Below, one piece after another: positions 8,973 to 18,335 of a stretch of 64,000 nt of DNA (position 1 is its first letter; each line of letters starts with the position of its first letter). The translations under genes were made by a program, and so were the position numbers. This DNA comes from Colwellia sp. (GTDB lineage Bacteria; Pseudomonadota; Gammaproteobacteria; Enterobacterales; Alteromonadaceae), in contig JABSOW010000005.1 in assembly GCA_013215465.1 (NCBI GenBank), forward strand, positions 1 through 64,000, read 5' to 3'. The notes beneath the pieces were generated by a model, which saw only the letters and a list, made by a program, of their open reading frames with translations, was not told the origin of the DNA and ran no database searches.

Positions 8973-9854
8973 ATGAAATTTTCTCTTGGCCCTAATTTGT
9001 TTTTCTGGCCAAAAACGGATGTTGAACAATTTTATCAACAAGCAAAAACCTCAAGTGCCGATATTATTTATCTTGGTGAAACCGTCTGTTCAAAGCGTCG
9101 AGAACTAAGAGCAAAAGACTGGTTATCATTAGGTCGTGAATTAGCTCAGGATACTAATAAACAAATTGTTATTTCAACAATGACCTTGCTAGAATCCCCA
9201 GTTGAAATTATTACCTTAAAAAAGCTCTGTGATAACGGCGACTTATTAGTAGAAGCCAATGATTTAAGCGCGGTACAAATAATGCGTGACTTAAACATGC
9301 CCTTTGTCGCAGGCCCCGCGATTAACTGTTATAACCTATCGACCTTAAAAATACTGCTCAAACAAGGGATGATGCGCTGGTTAATGCCAGTAGAGCTTTC
9401 CGGTGATTGGCTAGCAACAATATTAAACCAAGCAGTTGACGAAAATATTCGCGATCAGTTTGAATGTGAAGTATTTTCATGGGGATATTTGCCGCTTGCT
9501 TATTCCGCTCGCTGCTTTACCGCCCGTTCAGAAAACAAAGCAAAAGATGATTGTCAGTACTGTTGTATTAACTATCCTCAAGGGCGAAAAATGAATTCTC
9601 GGGAAGGAGAGCAAGTTTTTGTGCTAAATGGCATTCAAACTATGTCTGCTTACCAGTATAATCTAATTAATGAAGTCGCTCAGCTTAATAACATTGGTGT
9701 TGATATTATTCGTATCAGTGCAGATAGTGAACAAGCCTTTACCCAACTAGATAAATTTAAAGCGCAATTAGCCACGCCCAAAACCTTCTCTTTAGATACT
9801 GATAGAGAATGTAATGGTTTTTGGCACCAAATTGCCGGGATGTCGGTTGGGTAA
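8973..9854 (+). CDS. ubiV: U32-family ubiquinone biosynthesis protein UbiV
   Basis: This is the partner of UbiU in anaerobic ubiquinone hydroxylation. The 293 residues carry the UbiV cysteine pattern: Cys39 in YLGETVCSKRRE and a C-x12-C-x3-C set at residues 181, 194 and 198, one residue off the E. coli numbering. MKFSLGPNLFFWPK is a typical start, and FVLNGIQTMSAY with a late DIIRISAD segment are family features. The ATG at 8973 follows AGGAAAC. It is cotranscribed with ubiU by spacing and orientation. Confidence 0.92.
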   Translation: MKFSLGPNLFFWPKTDVEQFYQQAKTSSADIIYLGETVCSKRRELRAKDWLSLGRELAQDTNKQIVISTMTLLESPVEIITLKKLCDNGDLLVEANDLSAVQIMRDLNMPFVAGPAINCYNLSTLKILLKQGMMRWLMPVELSGDWLATILNQAVDENIRDQFECEVFSWGYLPLAYSARCFTARSENKAKDDCQYCCINYPQGRKMNSREGEQVFVLNGIQTMSAYQYNLINEVAQLNNIGVDIIRISADSEQAFTQLDKFKAQLATPKTFSLDTDRECNGFWHQIAGMSVG

Positions 9855-9905
9855 AATTGTTATCCGTGATGAGTGGCACAATACTAATACAGCTTAGAGA
9901 ATATT

Positions 9906-11060
9906 ATGTTTACCTTAGATTTAAATCAAATGAGCCAGAATGAGTTTTTAACTAAATATTGGCAAAAAAAGCCTGTTGTGATCAAACAAGGATTTAAAAA
10001 CTTTATTGATCCAATATCCCCCGACGAATTAGCAGGCTTGGCTATGGAAGAAACCGTAGAGTCACGTTTGGTTTATAAAAAAGGAGAAGACTGGCAAGCA
10101 GAGTTTGGCCCTTTTGAAAAATATGAACACCTTGGCGATAGTAATTGGTCATTAGTGGTACAAGCTTTGGACAATTTTAGCGAAGAAGCGGCGGAAATAA
10201 TTGAGCCATTTCGGTTTCTTCCTCATTGGCGTTTAGATGACTTAATGGCGAGTTTTGCCACAGCAGGTGGTGGAGTTGGTCCTCACGTTGATAATTATGA
10301 CGTGTTTATTTGTCAAGGCTCAGGTAAGCGTCATTGGCGTGTTGGTAATAATAGCAAACAAAATGAAGTAATTGCCCATGAGGCACTGTTACATGTTGAA
10401 GCGTTTACAGCGATTATCGATGTTGAATTAGAGCCGGGAGATATTCTTTATATTCCACCAGGCTTTCCCCATGAAGGTATTGCTTTAGAGCCATCGATGA
10501 GTTTTTCTGTTGGTTTTCGCGCTAATTCTACCGTGAGCTTATTAAGCGCACTTGCCGATCACCTTATTGATAATGAATTAGGGACAGAGCTGCTTGCAGA
10601 CAGTGATCGTCAAGCGATTACTCACAGTGGCGAAATAACCAATAAAGATTATCATAGTATTAAAAGTCAGCTAACTAACCTACTTGAAAATGAGGATATA
10701 TTTAAAAGCTTTGTTGGTAAATTTTTAACCAATGCGAAACACGATTTAGACTTGATGACCAGTGAAGAGCCATTTGCTCGTGATGAAGTAGCTGAGTTAC
10801 TCACTATTCATGGCATTAAGCGTTTAGGTGGTCTTAGAGCTTTTTATTTTGAAGATACGATTAACGAGGGTGTTTTTTATATCAATGGTGAGCAACACCA
10901 TTGTTCAAATGATATTGCTCCGGTGATTAAATTATTATGTGATCAATGCATAATTACCCCAGAAGAATTAGCGCCATGGTGTGACAATGAGCAATTTCTT
11001 ACCTTAATGATAACGTTGCTTGATCAAGGTTTTTGGTTTTGGGTTGAGGCAAGTGAATAA
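9906..11060 (+). CDS. roxA: Ribosomal protein L16 arginine hydroxylase RoxA (YcfD)
   Basis: This Fe(II)/2-oxoglutarate-dependent JmjC/cupin oxygenase hydroxylates an arginine of ribosomal protein uL16 in E. coli. The 384 residues match family length. Iron ligands are visible as His127 and Asp129 in GPHVDNYDVF and His189 in PPGFPHEG, each two residues later than in E. coli. YWQKKPVVIKQGF at the start and a C-terminal winged-helix-like dimer region complete the family layout. It is followed 17 bases later by rsuA, another ribosome-modifying gene. Confidence 0.92.
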   Translation: MFTLDLNQMSQNEFLTKYWQKKPVVIKQGFKNFIDPISPDELAGLAMEETVESRLVYKKGEDWQAEFGPFEKYEHLGDSNWSLVVQALDNFSEEAAEIIEPFRFLPHWRLDDLMASFATAGGGVGPHVDNYDVFICQGSGKRHWRVGNNSKQNEVIAHEALLHVEAFTAIIDVELEPGDILYIPPGFPHEGIALEPSMSFSVGFRANSTVSLLSALADHLIDNELGTELLADSDRQAITHSGEITNKDYHSIKSQLTNLLENEDIFKSFVGKFLTNAKHDLDLMTSEEPFARDEVAELLTIHGIKRLGGLRAFYFEDTINEGVFYINGEQHHCSNDIAPVIKLLCDQCIITPEELAPWCDNEQFLTLMITLLDQGFWFWVEASE

Positions 11061-11077
11061 GCATGAGGGTTTAAAAA

Positions 11078-11791
11078 TTGCGCTTAGATAAATTTATTTG
11101 TAAAAGCACTGAATTAACGCGAAGTGAAGCAAAAAAGTTACTTAAAAGTGGTGAAGTTCGGGTTAATGGTGAAGTTGCTAAAAATCCTGCTATGCAGGTA
11201 CATGAAAACAACAGTATTGATATTGATGGTCAATCGTTAACAGCCCGTCAATCACGCTATTTTATGCTGCACAAAGTAGCCGATACTATTTGCTCTAATG
11301 TCGATGAAGGTTATCCCTCGGTATTAAATTTTCTGGATGTTGATAAAGCCTTTGATTTACACATTGCAGGGCGTTTAGACGCTGATACCACCGGCTTAGT
11401 GCTAATTACCGATGATGGCCGTTGGTCGCATAATGTTATTTCACCAAAAAAAGAGTGTCAAAAGGTTTATCGAGTATGGCTTAGAAATCCAATCACTGTT
11501 GAAAAGTCAATTGCACTTATTGAACAGTTTTCTCAAGGCATACAGTTACAAGGAGAGTCGTCATTAACTAAGCCTGCTATTTTAACATTAGTAACCGATA
11601 CTGACGTTGATAACGAAGTACTGTTAACTATAACGGAAGGTAGATACCATCAAGTTAAGCGTATGTTTGCGGCGGTAGGAAATAGAGTGGTTGGTTTACA
11701 TCGAGAGCAAATTGGTCCACTTAAGTTAGCTAATTTAGCGGCAGGTGAGTGGCGTTACTTAACCGAAGATGAAGTTGCCTTGTTTCATTGA
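11078..11791 (+). CDS. rsuA: 16S rRNA pseudouridine(516) synthase RsuA
   Basis: RsuA isomerises U516 of 16S rRNA. The N-terminal S4 RNA-binding domain (MRLDKFICKSTELTRSEAKK) is followed by the catalytic GRLDADTTGLVLIT with Asp near residue 101, and later GRYHQVKRMFAAVGN. The start must be the TTG at 11078, because an earlier ATG at 11063 runs straight into a stop. The 237 residues match the family. A terminator hairpin follows. Confidence 0.9.
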   Translation: MRLDKFICKSTELTRSEAKKLLKSGEVRVNGEVAKNPAMQVHENNSIDIDGQSLTARQSRYFMLHKVADTICSNVDEGYPSVLNFLDVDKAFDLHIAGRLDADTTGLVLITDDGRWSHNVISPKKECQKVYRVWLRNPITVEKSIALIEQFSQGIQLQGESSLTKPAILTLVTDTDVDNEVLLTITEGRYHQVKRMFAAVGNRVVGLHREQIGPLKLANLAAGEWRYLTEDEVALFH

Positions 11792-11830
11792 TTGATCTTT
11801 ATTTGTTGGTTTAAGTTTAAGTTTAATTCT

Positions 11831-11878
11831 AAGGCTAATGTGTAGGCTTAACTCTAGCCAAGATATTAGCCTTTTTAT
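11831..11878 (+). terminator. Rho-independent terminator after rsuA
   Basis: AAGGCTAAT (11831-11839) pairs with ATTAGCCTT (11865-11873), with a smaller GGCT/AGCC stem inside. A T-rich tail follows directly. It lies 40 bases after the rsuA stop on the same strand. Confidence 0.65.
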
Positions 11879-11915
11879 TCGCCACAATTAAGTGACCAAT
11901 CGTAATAGCCTATAC

Positions 11916-12695
11916 TCAGAGTAAACCTGTATAAATATCAACAAAGAAATACACTGTGGTGGCAATACTCGCAAAAATAACAAAGCGCCTGACCTGTTGT
12001 TGCGGTAGTTGACGTGATACCTGTGCCGCAACATAGCCTCCAGCTAAGGTGCCAGATAATACAATGGTGCCTTGATACCAGACAATAACATCATTATAAA
12101 TAAACAGCCCGATGGCAAACAGTGACACAGTTGATGAGACTAATAGTTTTAAGCCATTCATAGTATTGATATTGGTGTGGCCCGCTAATGCTAAATAGCT
12201 GAGGATAATAATGCCCAGCCCGGCGTTAAAGAAGCCACCGTAAGTAGATACTCCAAAGAGCATGATTAATAGTAAAGCTCCGCCGATAGATGATGCATGT
12301 TGGTGATGAGAGGATATTTTTTTTAGCCCTGAATTAATCTTGCCACCAAAAATAAAGAGTACACTAGCAAATAGCATTAGCCAGGGAATGGCCTCTCTAA
12401 ACACCGCTTCAGGTGTTTGCAGTAATAGCCATGCACCAAAAAAACCGCCGATTAAGCTGATTATTATTATTAGCAGTAGTTCATCTTTATGATCGCTAAT
12501 TTCTTTGCGAAAAGCATAAGTACCACTGATATAACCGGCGCAGGAGGCAAAAGTATTGGTCGCATTTGCCATGATAGGAGGAATACCAACAAAGATAAGC
12601 GCGGGAAAGGTAATGAAACTTCCACCGCCGGCAATAGAGTTGAGCACACCGCCAAAAAAGCCTGCTAGCAATAGAAATACTAGTTCAAATAACAT
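11916..12695 (-). CDS. TauE/SafE-family sulfite/anion exporter
   Basis: This is an integral membrane protein of 259 residues with seven to eight hydrophobic helices. The TauE/SafE signature is GFFGGVLNSIAGGGSFITFP near the N-terminus, repeated in weaker form in the second half (GGFFNAGLGIIILSYLALAG). The family exports sulfite, sulfoacetate or related organic anions; the substrate cannot be read from sequence. No sulfur-metabolism genes lie next to it. It starts at an ATG at 12695 and ends with the membrane segment FASIATTVYFFVDIYTG. Confidence 0.85.
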   Translation of the reverse strand: MLFELVFLLLAGFFGGVLNSIAGGGSFITFPALIFVGIPPIMANATNTFASCAGYISGTYAFRKEISDHKDELLLIIIISLIGGFFGAWLLLQTPEAVFREAIPWLMLFASVLFIFGGKINSGLKKISSHHQHASSIGGALLLIMLFGVSTYGGFFNAGLGIIILSYLALAGHTNINTMNGLKLLVSSTVSLFAIGLFIYNDVIVWYQGTIVLSGTLAGGYVAAQVSRQLPQQQVRRFVIFASIATTVYFFVDIYTGLL

Positions 12696-12886
12696 CGTTA
12701 ATAATAAACCAGTAAGGATGAAAGTAGGCTAGACGATAGCACATTTGTTTTGAGTTCAATAGAAGCATATTGACTTGTCTATGGTTATGCTCTGCTCATT
12801 TAACCCGGGTTAACCCAGTTGTAATAAAGCAGGTATTAGGACTTTCAGGCTGTTTCTTTAACTCATCGTCTTTAGAGGTAAGTTGC

Positions 12887-13174
12887 TTAGCTTTTATTTA
12901 ACGCATTAAATTTAGCTAATTGTTTCTCAGTAGCGGGCAGTTGATGTTTTTCTTTCCATTCACTATAGGGCATACCGTAAACTTGCTCGCGAGCAGTATC
13001 AATATCAACGTTAACGCCTAGCTTTTCAGCTTCTGCTACCGTCCATTTACTAAAACAATTTCGACAGAAGCCAGCTAAGTTCATCAGCTCAATATTTTGT
13101 ACATCTTTACGATTATCTAAGTGGGCTAATAAGCGGCGAAAAACGGCTGCTTGAATTTCAATTTCTTTATTCAT
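12887..13174 (-). CDS. DUF1244 family protein
   Basis: This 95-residue cytosolic protein has the DUF1244 pattern: AAVFRRLLAHLDNRKDVQNIELMN at the start, then GFCRNCFSKW with its Cys pair and YGMPYSEWKEKHQLPA. Its function is unknown. The CRNCF pair is suggestive of metal or redox chemistry, but that is inference. It lies 27 bases downstream of the large lipoprotein gene on the same strand, so the two may be cotranscribed. Confidence 0.82.
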   Translation of the reverse strand: MNKEIEIQAAVFRRLLAHLDNRKDVQNIELMNLAGFCRNCFSKWTVAEAEKLGVNVDIDTAREQVYGMPYSEWKEKHQLPATEKQLAKFNALNKS

Positions 13175-13201
13175 GGTTATCCTTTTTAATAAAACTTATG
13201 T

Positions 13202-15115
13202 TTAATGTTTAGGTAAGGCTTTTTGATAATAGCGATAAGTCCCTGGTATGGGATGATTTTTCTTAGTCGTTATGTCAATACTTCTCTGCCTGCTAATGCT
13301 ATTTATTGATAATGGGCTAATCGCTAAGTTTTCTAACCAATCATCGCCGTCAGTCATGGCAATAGGGGCAGGTACAACCGCTAAAGCACTGTTGCTATCA
13401 AATTCAGGTAAAACTCTGCTGGCACTAAATGCTACTCTAGGTTTAATACTTGCTTCACCAATGCGTCCTCTTTGTCCCCAAGTAACAATATAATCTTGAG
13501 CGCTGAGATTATCACCGGTTGGTTGATCGGTTATCGCCACGTCTCGAAATACTTGAAAGCGGCTTTGCATCATTAATTCTTCAAACAACATAGCATAATC
13601 TTCACGAAGACTTGAATAAGCGTAAGAGTCAGTGGCGGTATCCGGGCTAAAGAAGCCTTTTATATCAGTTGGTAGATAAGATTTTTGAGTAGTACTAGCG
13701 GTTTTTCCAACAAAACTCACTTGCGCTAAACCTCGCATGGTTTGATTTTGTAATGGCAAGGCGACTGATAACTGATCTGATTCAAAATCTGTACTGGTAG
13801 CCGCGTCTAATATGCGAGTTTTCTCATTATGAATAAACCACTCAGTACTTGGGAAAAAGTCATTCGCATGGGCAAGCTCGTGATACAAAAGAGAAGCTAA
13901 ACGGTAAAAGCCATCATTACTGGTACGAGCAACTCTTTGCTTTCTACTAAAAAATTCTGTGGCATAATTGTTATCTTTTACATAACGCCATGGCATAACA
14001 AACTGCAAGTCGTTGCCAAAATCAGCACGAAAATCCGGCGCTTCATTAATGGTGTCACGCTCTTGTGGCGTTAACCAAAAATTTTCTGCATCTAAGTAAA
14101 TTGCCCCAGTAGCGACCCAATAAAATGAAGGACGAATATCATAAGAAATAACGATGGCGGTGGTTGCCCTAAGTAATCGTTTAAAGTCATTGTTATTATC
14201 ATTATTAATAAGGAAGTCTCTAAATCGATCACCCATCCATTGATGTGATACCACCACTCTATCCATAATGTTATTTACTGAAAGAGAAAGACTTTCTTGG
14301 GCAAGCAAGGGCAAGCTTGCTAAGGTACAAGAGCTACTTAAGGTATTGCTATAAACACACTGGACCAGCTTTTCAGCATAAGGGCTGTTACTATTATAAG
14401 GGTAAACGCGAGCAACTCGCTCTTCCAAGTAGGCATTACTTGCTATTGTTAATGCAGGTTCAACTAAAACGGCGACATAGTCAGTATAAGTTTTATCACC
14501 GTCTGATGCCGACACCTTAAAAGTAAGCAGGGTGTCTTTGTTGACTACAGGAGCATTGAAAAATATCGCTAAATCACCTTGAGTATTTGTTTCGCTAAAG
14601 TCGATTTGTGACCCTGAAATTTGTTGCCATGTTAATGTACTCGGAATTATTGATGCACTGAGTGATGTGCGTAATGAAACTTTGTTGTCACTTAACACGG
14701 CATGACTTAGACGTGCTGCAATTTTATTAGCTGTTTCACTAATATTGATTGTTTGGCTTAATGTTTTACTTGCACTACCATTAACCGAAAAGTCGACAGT
14801 AAAACCGTACTCACCCGGTGTGTTTGGAGTAAAAGCAATCACTTTAGTATTGTCAGTTAATAAGGTGATATTTTCGCCAGCAGTTTGTTGCCAGTGAATA
14901 TTGCTGAGCTTATCGTCAGGGTAAAATAATATAAGTTCAACACTTTGCTCAACCGATAATTCAGTGTCAATAACAATTATTTTATTGGTATCCGTACTTC
15001 CGTTCGCTGGTGTATCTTTATCTGCATGGCCATTACAAGCGGTTAAAGCTAACCCTGTTAAAAATATAATAAAATAAGTGACTAGTTTACTGGTTGATTG
15101 TTCTTTATAAGTCAT
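13202..15115 (-). CDS. Large lipoprotein with HExxH (zinc peptidase-like) motif
   Basis: The 637-residue protein has a lipoprotein signal peptide (hydrophobic YFIIFLTGLALTAC, lipobox Cys27) and should be anchored in the envelope. Roughly residues 40-220 look like two Ig/PKD-type beta domains (LTFKVSASDGDKTYTDYVAVL style). The second half carries LYHELAHANDFFP (about residue 410), an HExxH zinc-peptidase signature, followed by a glutamate-rich LREDYAMLFEELMMQ that could supply a third ligand. I cannot name a family. It is proposed to be a surface or periplasmic metallopeptidase, with activity untested. It is upstream of the DUF1244 gene. Confidence 0.6.
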   Translation of the reverse strand: MTYKEQSTSKLVTYFIIFLTGLALTACNGHADKDTPANGSTDTNKIIVIDTELSVEQSVELILFYPDDKLSNIHWQQTAGENITLLTDNTKVIAFTPNTPGEYGFTVDFSVNGSASKTLSQTINISETANKIAARLSHAVLSDNKVSLRTSLSASIIPSTLTWQQISGSQIDFSETNTQGDLAIFFNAPVVNKDTLLTFKVSASDGDKTYTDYVAVLVEPALTIASNAYLEERVARVYPYNSNSPYAEKLVQCVYSNTLSSSCTLASLPLLAQESLSLSVNNIMDRVVVSHQWMGDRFRDFLINNDNNNDFKRLLRATTAIVISYDIRPSFYWVATGAIYLDAENFWLTPQERDTINEAPDFRADFGNDLQFVMPWRYVKDNNYATEFFSRKQRVARTSNDGFYRLASLLYHELAHANDFFPSTEWFIHNEKTRILDAATSTDFESDQLSVALPLQNQTMRGLAQVSFVGKTASTTQKSYLPTDIKGFFSPDTATDSYAYSSLREDYAMLFEELMMQSRFQVFRDVAITDQPTGDNLSAQDYIVTWGQRGRIGEASIKPRVAFSASRVLPEFDSNSALAVVPAPIAMTDGDDWLENLAISPLSINSISRQRSIDITTKKNHPIPGTYRYYQKALPKH

Positions 15116-15167
15116 TTTGTTTTCCTTAATGATTAACAGATGCTTTATCCTAGTGGTAATATCAATT

Positions 15168-15204
15168 GAAGTAATGAATTACATATTGACTAATTCATTA
15201 CTTC
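15168..15204. other. Perfect 14-bp stem-loop between two minus-strand genes
   Basis: GAAGTAATGAATTA (15168-15181) is the exact reverse complement of TAATTCATTACTTC (15191-15204), with a 9-base loop. It lies between the DUF2069 gene and the lipoprotein gene. There is no T-run on the minus-strand exit side, so it could be a weak terminator, a processing site or an operator. Confidence 0.5.
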
Positions 15205-15219
15205 ATTTGGTATATGGCT

Positions 15220-15615
15220 TTATTTATCTTCCTTCTTTTTTCTAATACTTAGACCAAGCTCTTGCCCTCTATACTTCGCATAATAACTACAGCCAAAAAA
15301 CATAATTGAGGCAAAAATTAGTTCTAATGTTGCCCAAACTCTATCACTTGGTAATACCCACAGTGTGGTTAAACTATGTAAAAAGTAAATAAGCACAATA
15401 AAGTTTGACCAAGCAAAGGTATACGGATTACCTTGTAATAGTCCTTTTAACGGAAATAGTAGCGGTAAAATAAAGAGTAATAGTGTTGTTGAAGTGCTTA
15501 ACCCTTCGCTAGGAGATAATACTAATAGCCATAAAGGCATAAAGAAAAGTAAAGAAAAATAGCCGATTAACGCCATTTTTTTATAATTATTGGTGGATAT
15601 TTTTTGTTTGTTCAT
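15220..15615 (-). CDS. DUF2069 inner-membrane protein
   Basis: This 131-residue protein has four hydrophobic helices in the DUF2069 order: GYFSLLFFMPLWLLVL, LLLFILPLLFPLKGLL, FIVLIYFLHSLTTLWV and LELIFASIMFFGCSYYA. The GLLQGNPYTFAW loop between helices 2 and 3 is typical of the family. Function is unknown. Lying next to the arsC-like and bepA genes on the same strand is a common gammaproteobacterial arrangement. Confidence 0.82.
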   Translation of the reverse strand: MNKQKISTNNYKKMALIGYFSLLFFMPLWLLVLSPSEGLSTSTTLLLFILPLLFPLKGLLQGNPYTFAWSNFIVLIYFLHSLTTLWVLPSDRVWATLELIFASIMFFGCSYYAKYRGQELGLSIRKKKEDK

Positions 15616-15637
15616 TTGTTCGCTATTACCTATTTAA

Positions 15638-15979
15638 TTAGCATAAAGTTAATACATTTTCTGGCGGACGACCAATAATGGCTCGATTGCCATCACTAAC
15701 AATAGGGCGTTCAATCAGTTTAGGTGTGGTAACCATGGCATCAATTAATTGCTCATCAGTTGCGTTAGCTAAACTTTGCTCTTTGAATTCTGGCTCTTTT
15801 ACCCGCATCATCTCAGTAGGTTTACAGGAAAGTAGTGATAAAAGTTGTTCTATTTCTATTCGTGTTAGTGGCTGTTTAAGGTATTCAACAATGGCTAATT
15901 CTTTAGTTGAGTTTTGTTTGATTAACTCAAGCGTTTGACGACTTTTAGAGCATCTTGGATTGTGGTAAATAGTTAACAT
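15638..15979 (-). CDS. arsC: ArsC-family glutaredoxin-dependent arsenate reductase
   Basis: This ArsC-fold thioredoxin-like protein starts MLTIYHNPRCSKSRQTLELI, with the catalytic Cys in the NPRCSKS loop, and later has RPIVSDGNRAIIGRPPENV. These are the hallmarks of the glutaredoxin-linked class (E. coli YfgD/ArsC type). The frame is open 20 codons further upstream to 16039. I chose the ATG at 15979 because it gives the canonical N-terminus and 113 residues. No arsenic-resistance genes are adjacent, so a housekeeping redox role is possible. It lies downstream of bepA, as in E. coli. Confidence 0.88.
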   Translation of the reverse strand: MLTIYHNPRCSKSRQTLELIKQNSTKELAIVEYLKQPLTRIEIEQLLSLLSCKPTEMMRVKEPEFKEQSLANATDEQLIDAMVTTPKLIERPIVSDGNRAIIGRPPENVLTLC

Positions 15980-16064
15980 AAGTTTGTTTCTTTTAGTGAA
16001 ATTTAATAATGAATGGTGAATGGGTATATATTCAAGCACTTTGAATTTGTTTGAGTATATTTAT

Positions 16065-17528
16065 CTATAAGCGTTTTAACTTATTTTCTTGCTCTTGAAG
16101 TTGTAAAATGCGTGCTTTAATGCGTTTTTGTAGCAATGGTTGCTCTTTTACTAAGCTATAACTGGTTTGTAGTTCATCTACCGCTTTACTATAGGCACCC
16201 AGCAAAGCAAATATTTCAGCTTTAGTTACATGCATTAAGCCTATTTTTTCTTGTTTTTGATAAACGGAGGTTAATATATCATAAGCAATGAAGTTACCAG
16301 GGTTAACGAGTAAAAAATCTTGTAATACTACCTCTGCTTGCTCGTATTTACCTGCGCTCAATAACGCATTGCCATAGTTTAAGCTGATGACTTGGTTATT
16401 AGGCATATATAAAGCTAAGTTGGCCAACAGTGTTAATGCTTGATCATACTCTTTTAATGCTAAATAAACATCGGTAAGTACATCGATATAAAACAGGTTA
16501 TGTTTATCCTGTTTTTTTAAAGACTCAAGTAGTTGTTTAGCCAGCTGATATTGTTTATTTTCAAAATAAGCTAATGCTAAACCATATTCAGCGGCTGCTT
16601 TTAGTGCATATTTTCTCTTGCTCAGTTGTTGTTTAAAATAAGCTATATTACCTTTTGGCGTACCTTGATAACGGGCTTTAATTCTAGATTTAGCTAATTC
16701 AAATGGTAAACTTGGCGCTAGCTGCCTAACAGGGTAATTGTGCGCACGTTGTCTTGCATCGGCGATACGAGACTCAGGTAAAGGGTGAGTTAATAACATT
16801 GCAGGCGGTTTACTTGCATAGCGATACTTTGCTGACATTTTACTAAAAAAACTTGCTGCCCCTTGAGGGTCAAAGTTACTGTTAGCTAATAGTGCAATGC
16901 CAACTCTATCTGCTTCTTTTTCATTACCACGGGTATAGTTGATACTTGCTTGTTGTGATGCGGCCATAGAAGCACTCAATGCCGCCATACCAACAGTAGG
17001 ATTTACTAGCGCCAATAATATTCCTGATACCATTCCTGCCATTGATAATGTTTGGCTTCTACTTTGAGATTCTAGTCGGCGTGCTAAATGACGTTGCGTT
17101 ACATGAGAAATTTCATGAGCAATAACAGAGGCAAGTTCACTTTCAGTATCGGCTGTTGTTAATAAACCGCTATGAATGCCAACATGACCACCGAAAAAAG
17201 CAAAGGCATTTAACTCGTTATTATTGATTAAAAAAAACTTAAAAGCGTAATTAACATCTTCAGCATTTTTAACTAATTGATTACCTAAGTGGTTTATATA
17301 TTCAATTAACACCGGGTCTTGAATTAGCGGTTGGCTAGCGCGCAATTGGCGCATCATAGCTTGGCCTATTTGTCGCTCTTTATCTAAAGAAAGAACACTA
17401 AAGCCTGAAATACCTATTTCGGGGAGCTTGTTTTTATTATTTTGACCTGCGCCCTCAACAGTAAAAGAGCTGGTACTGGCAATTGCGACTAATGCACCAG
17501 CAAGAAAAAAAGGCTTAATATTAAACAA
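16065..17528 (-). CDS. bepA: Beta-barrel assembly-enhancing protease BepA
   Basis: BepA is a periplasmic M48 metalloprotease with TPR repeats that assists or degrades LptD and other barrels at the BAM complex. The 487 residues carry a signal peptide (FFLAGALVAIASTSSFTVEGA), the zinc site HEISH at residues 138-142 (E. coli 136-140), the third ligand region GNEKEADRVG, and a TPR-rich C-terminal half (EYDQALTLLANLALYMP, GKYEQAEVVLQDFL). The arsC-like gene follows downstream as in E. coli. Together with bamC at 21 kb it marks an outer-membrane biogenesis neighbourhood. Confidence 0.93.
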   Translation of the reverse strand: MFNIKPFFLAGALVAIASTSSFTVEGAGQNNKNKLPEIGISGFSVLSLDKERQIGQAMMRQLRASQPLIQDPVLIEYINHLGNQLVKNAEDVNYAFKFFLINNNELNAFAFFGGHVGIHSGLLTTADTESELASVIAHEISHVTQRHLARRLESQSRSQTLSMAGMVSGILLALVNPTVGMAALSASMAASQQASINYTRGNEKEADRVGIALLANSNFDPQGAASFFSKMSAKYRYASKPPAMLLTHPLPESRIADARQRAHNYPVRQLAPSLPFELAKSRIKARYQGTPKGNIAYFKQQLSKRKYALKAAAEYGLALAYFENKQYQLAKQLLESLKKQDKHNLFYIDVLTDVYLALKEYDQALTLLANLALYMPNNQVISLNYGNALLSAGKYEQAEVVLQDFLLVNPGNFIAYDILTSVYQKQEKIGLMHVTKAEIFALLGAYSKAVDELQTSYSLVKEQPLLQKRIKARILQLQEQENKLKRL

Positions 17529-17596
17529 TACGGCTTCCTGTTATTAAATAAAAAGTATACATAAAATAGAAGTTAAAAGAATTCGAAAATAAAAAG

Positions 17597-18226
17597 TTAA
17601 TTATCAACGGGCTTTTGAATGACGTCACTATTTAGTATGTTGCCATTTTTTCGATTAATTTCTTGATAGAATTCGGCAATGCTATAACCTTCGACCTCAA
17701 CAAGCTCAAAAGATTCGGATAATATTTTAATTAACTTTTCAACACGGTAATAAGCATATTTCACTAAAGCTAAATCTGCTTCATCGCCATTTTGATAGGT
17801 GAATATTGAAAAGGCAACTAAGCTATTTATTCTAAAAAGCATACGCATACTTTCCGGTAACCATATTTGAAAAGGACTATTATGTTCGCGCACTAAGGGG
17901 CGGTTAATTCGCTTCCCATCAATAATAGGATAGCAATGCAATTCATAACCCATATCATTATAATCATGACGTAAAATTAATTTTGGTTTGATTTTTACCT
18001 GTATATAGCCATCGCTATCTCTGTAACCATTTAATGCCGGTAAATTCCAAGTGTTACGATCTAAAATAGTCTTATAGGCACTATCAAAACCATGAGATAA
18101 AATGCCGTCTAATTCACTTAATGATGAGGCAACTAAATGATAGATAGCCGGAACATCTCCCCAGCTTAACTTTTTTTTAAGGGCGTTAATCTCTTTTAAA
18201 TTAGAATTTTTAGCTAAGCGACTCAT
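17597..18226 (-). CDS. Hypothetical cytosolic protein, unknown family
   Basis: I do not recognise this 209-residue protein. It has no signal peptide or membrane helix. The middle is beta-rich (YIQVKIKPKLILRHDYND, YELHCYPIIDGKRI) and the C-terminal part looks helical (LALVKYAYYRVEKLIKILSE). The start at 18226 is supported by MSRLAKNSNLKEINALKKK and a standard intergenic gap. It is 68 bases upstream of bepA on the same strand and divergent from the tusA-like gene. Base composition matches the neighbours. Confidence 0.6.
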   Translation of the reverse strand: MSRLAKNSNLKEINALKKKLSWGDVPAIYHLVASSLSELDGILSHGFDSAYKTILDRNTWNLPALNGYRDSDGYIQVKIKPKLILRHDYNDMGYELHCYPIIDGKRINRPLVREHNSPFQIWLPESMRMLFRINSLVAFSIFTYQNGDEADLALVKYAYYRVEKLIKILSESFELVEVEGYSIAEFYQEINRKNGNILNSDVIQKPVDN

Positions 18227-18335
18227 TTAGTTTTATTTCCTGCTATTTTAATGACAATACTTAATATAGTATGTCAGCGATAATTGTCTCAGATTACCTT
18301 GTTAAAAAAAAGCAATATAGGTAAAGAAATATAAA

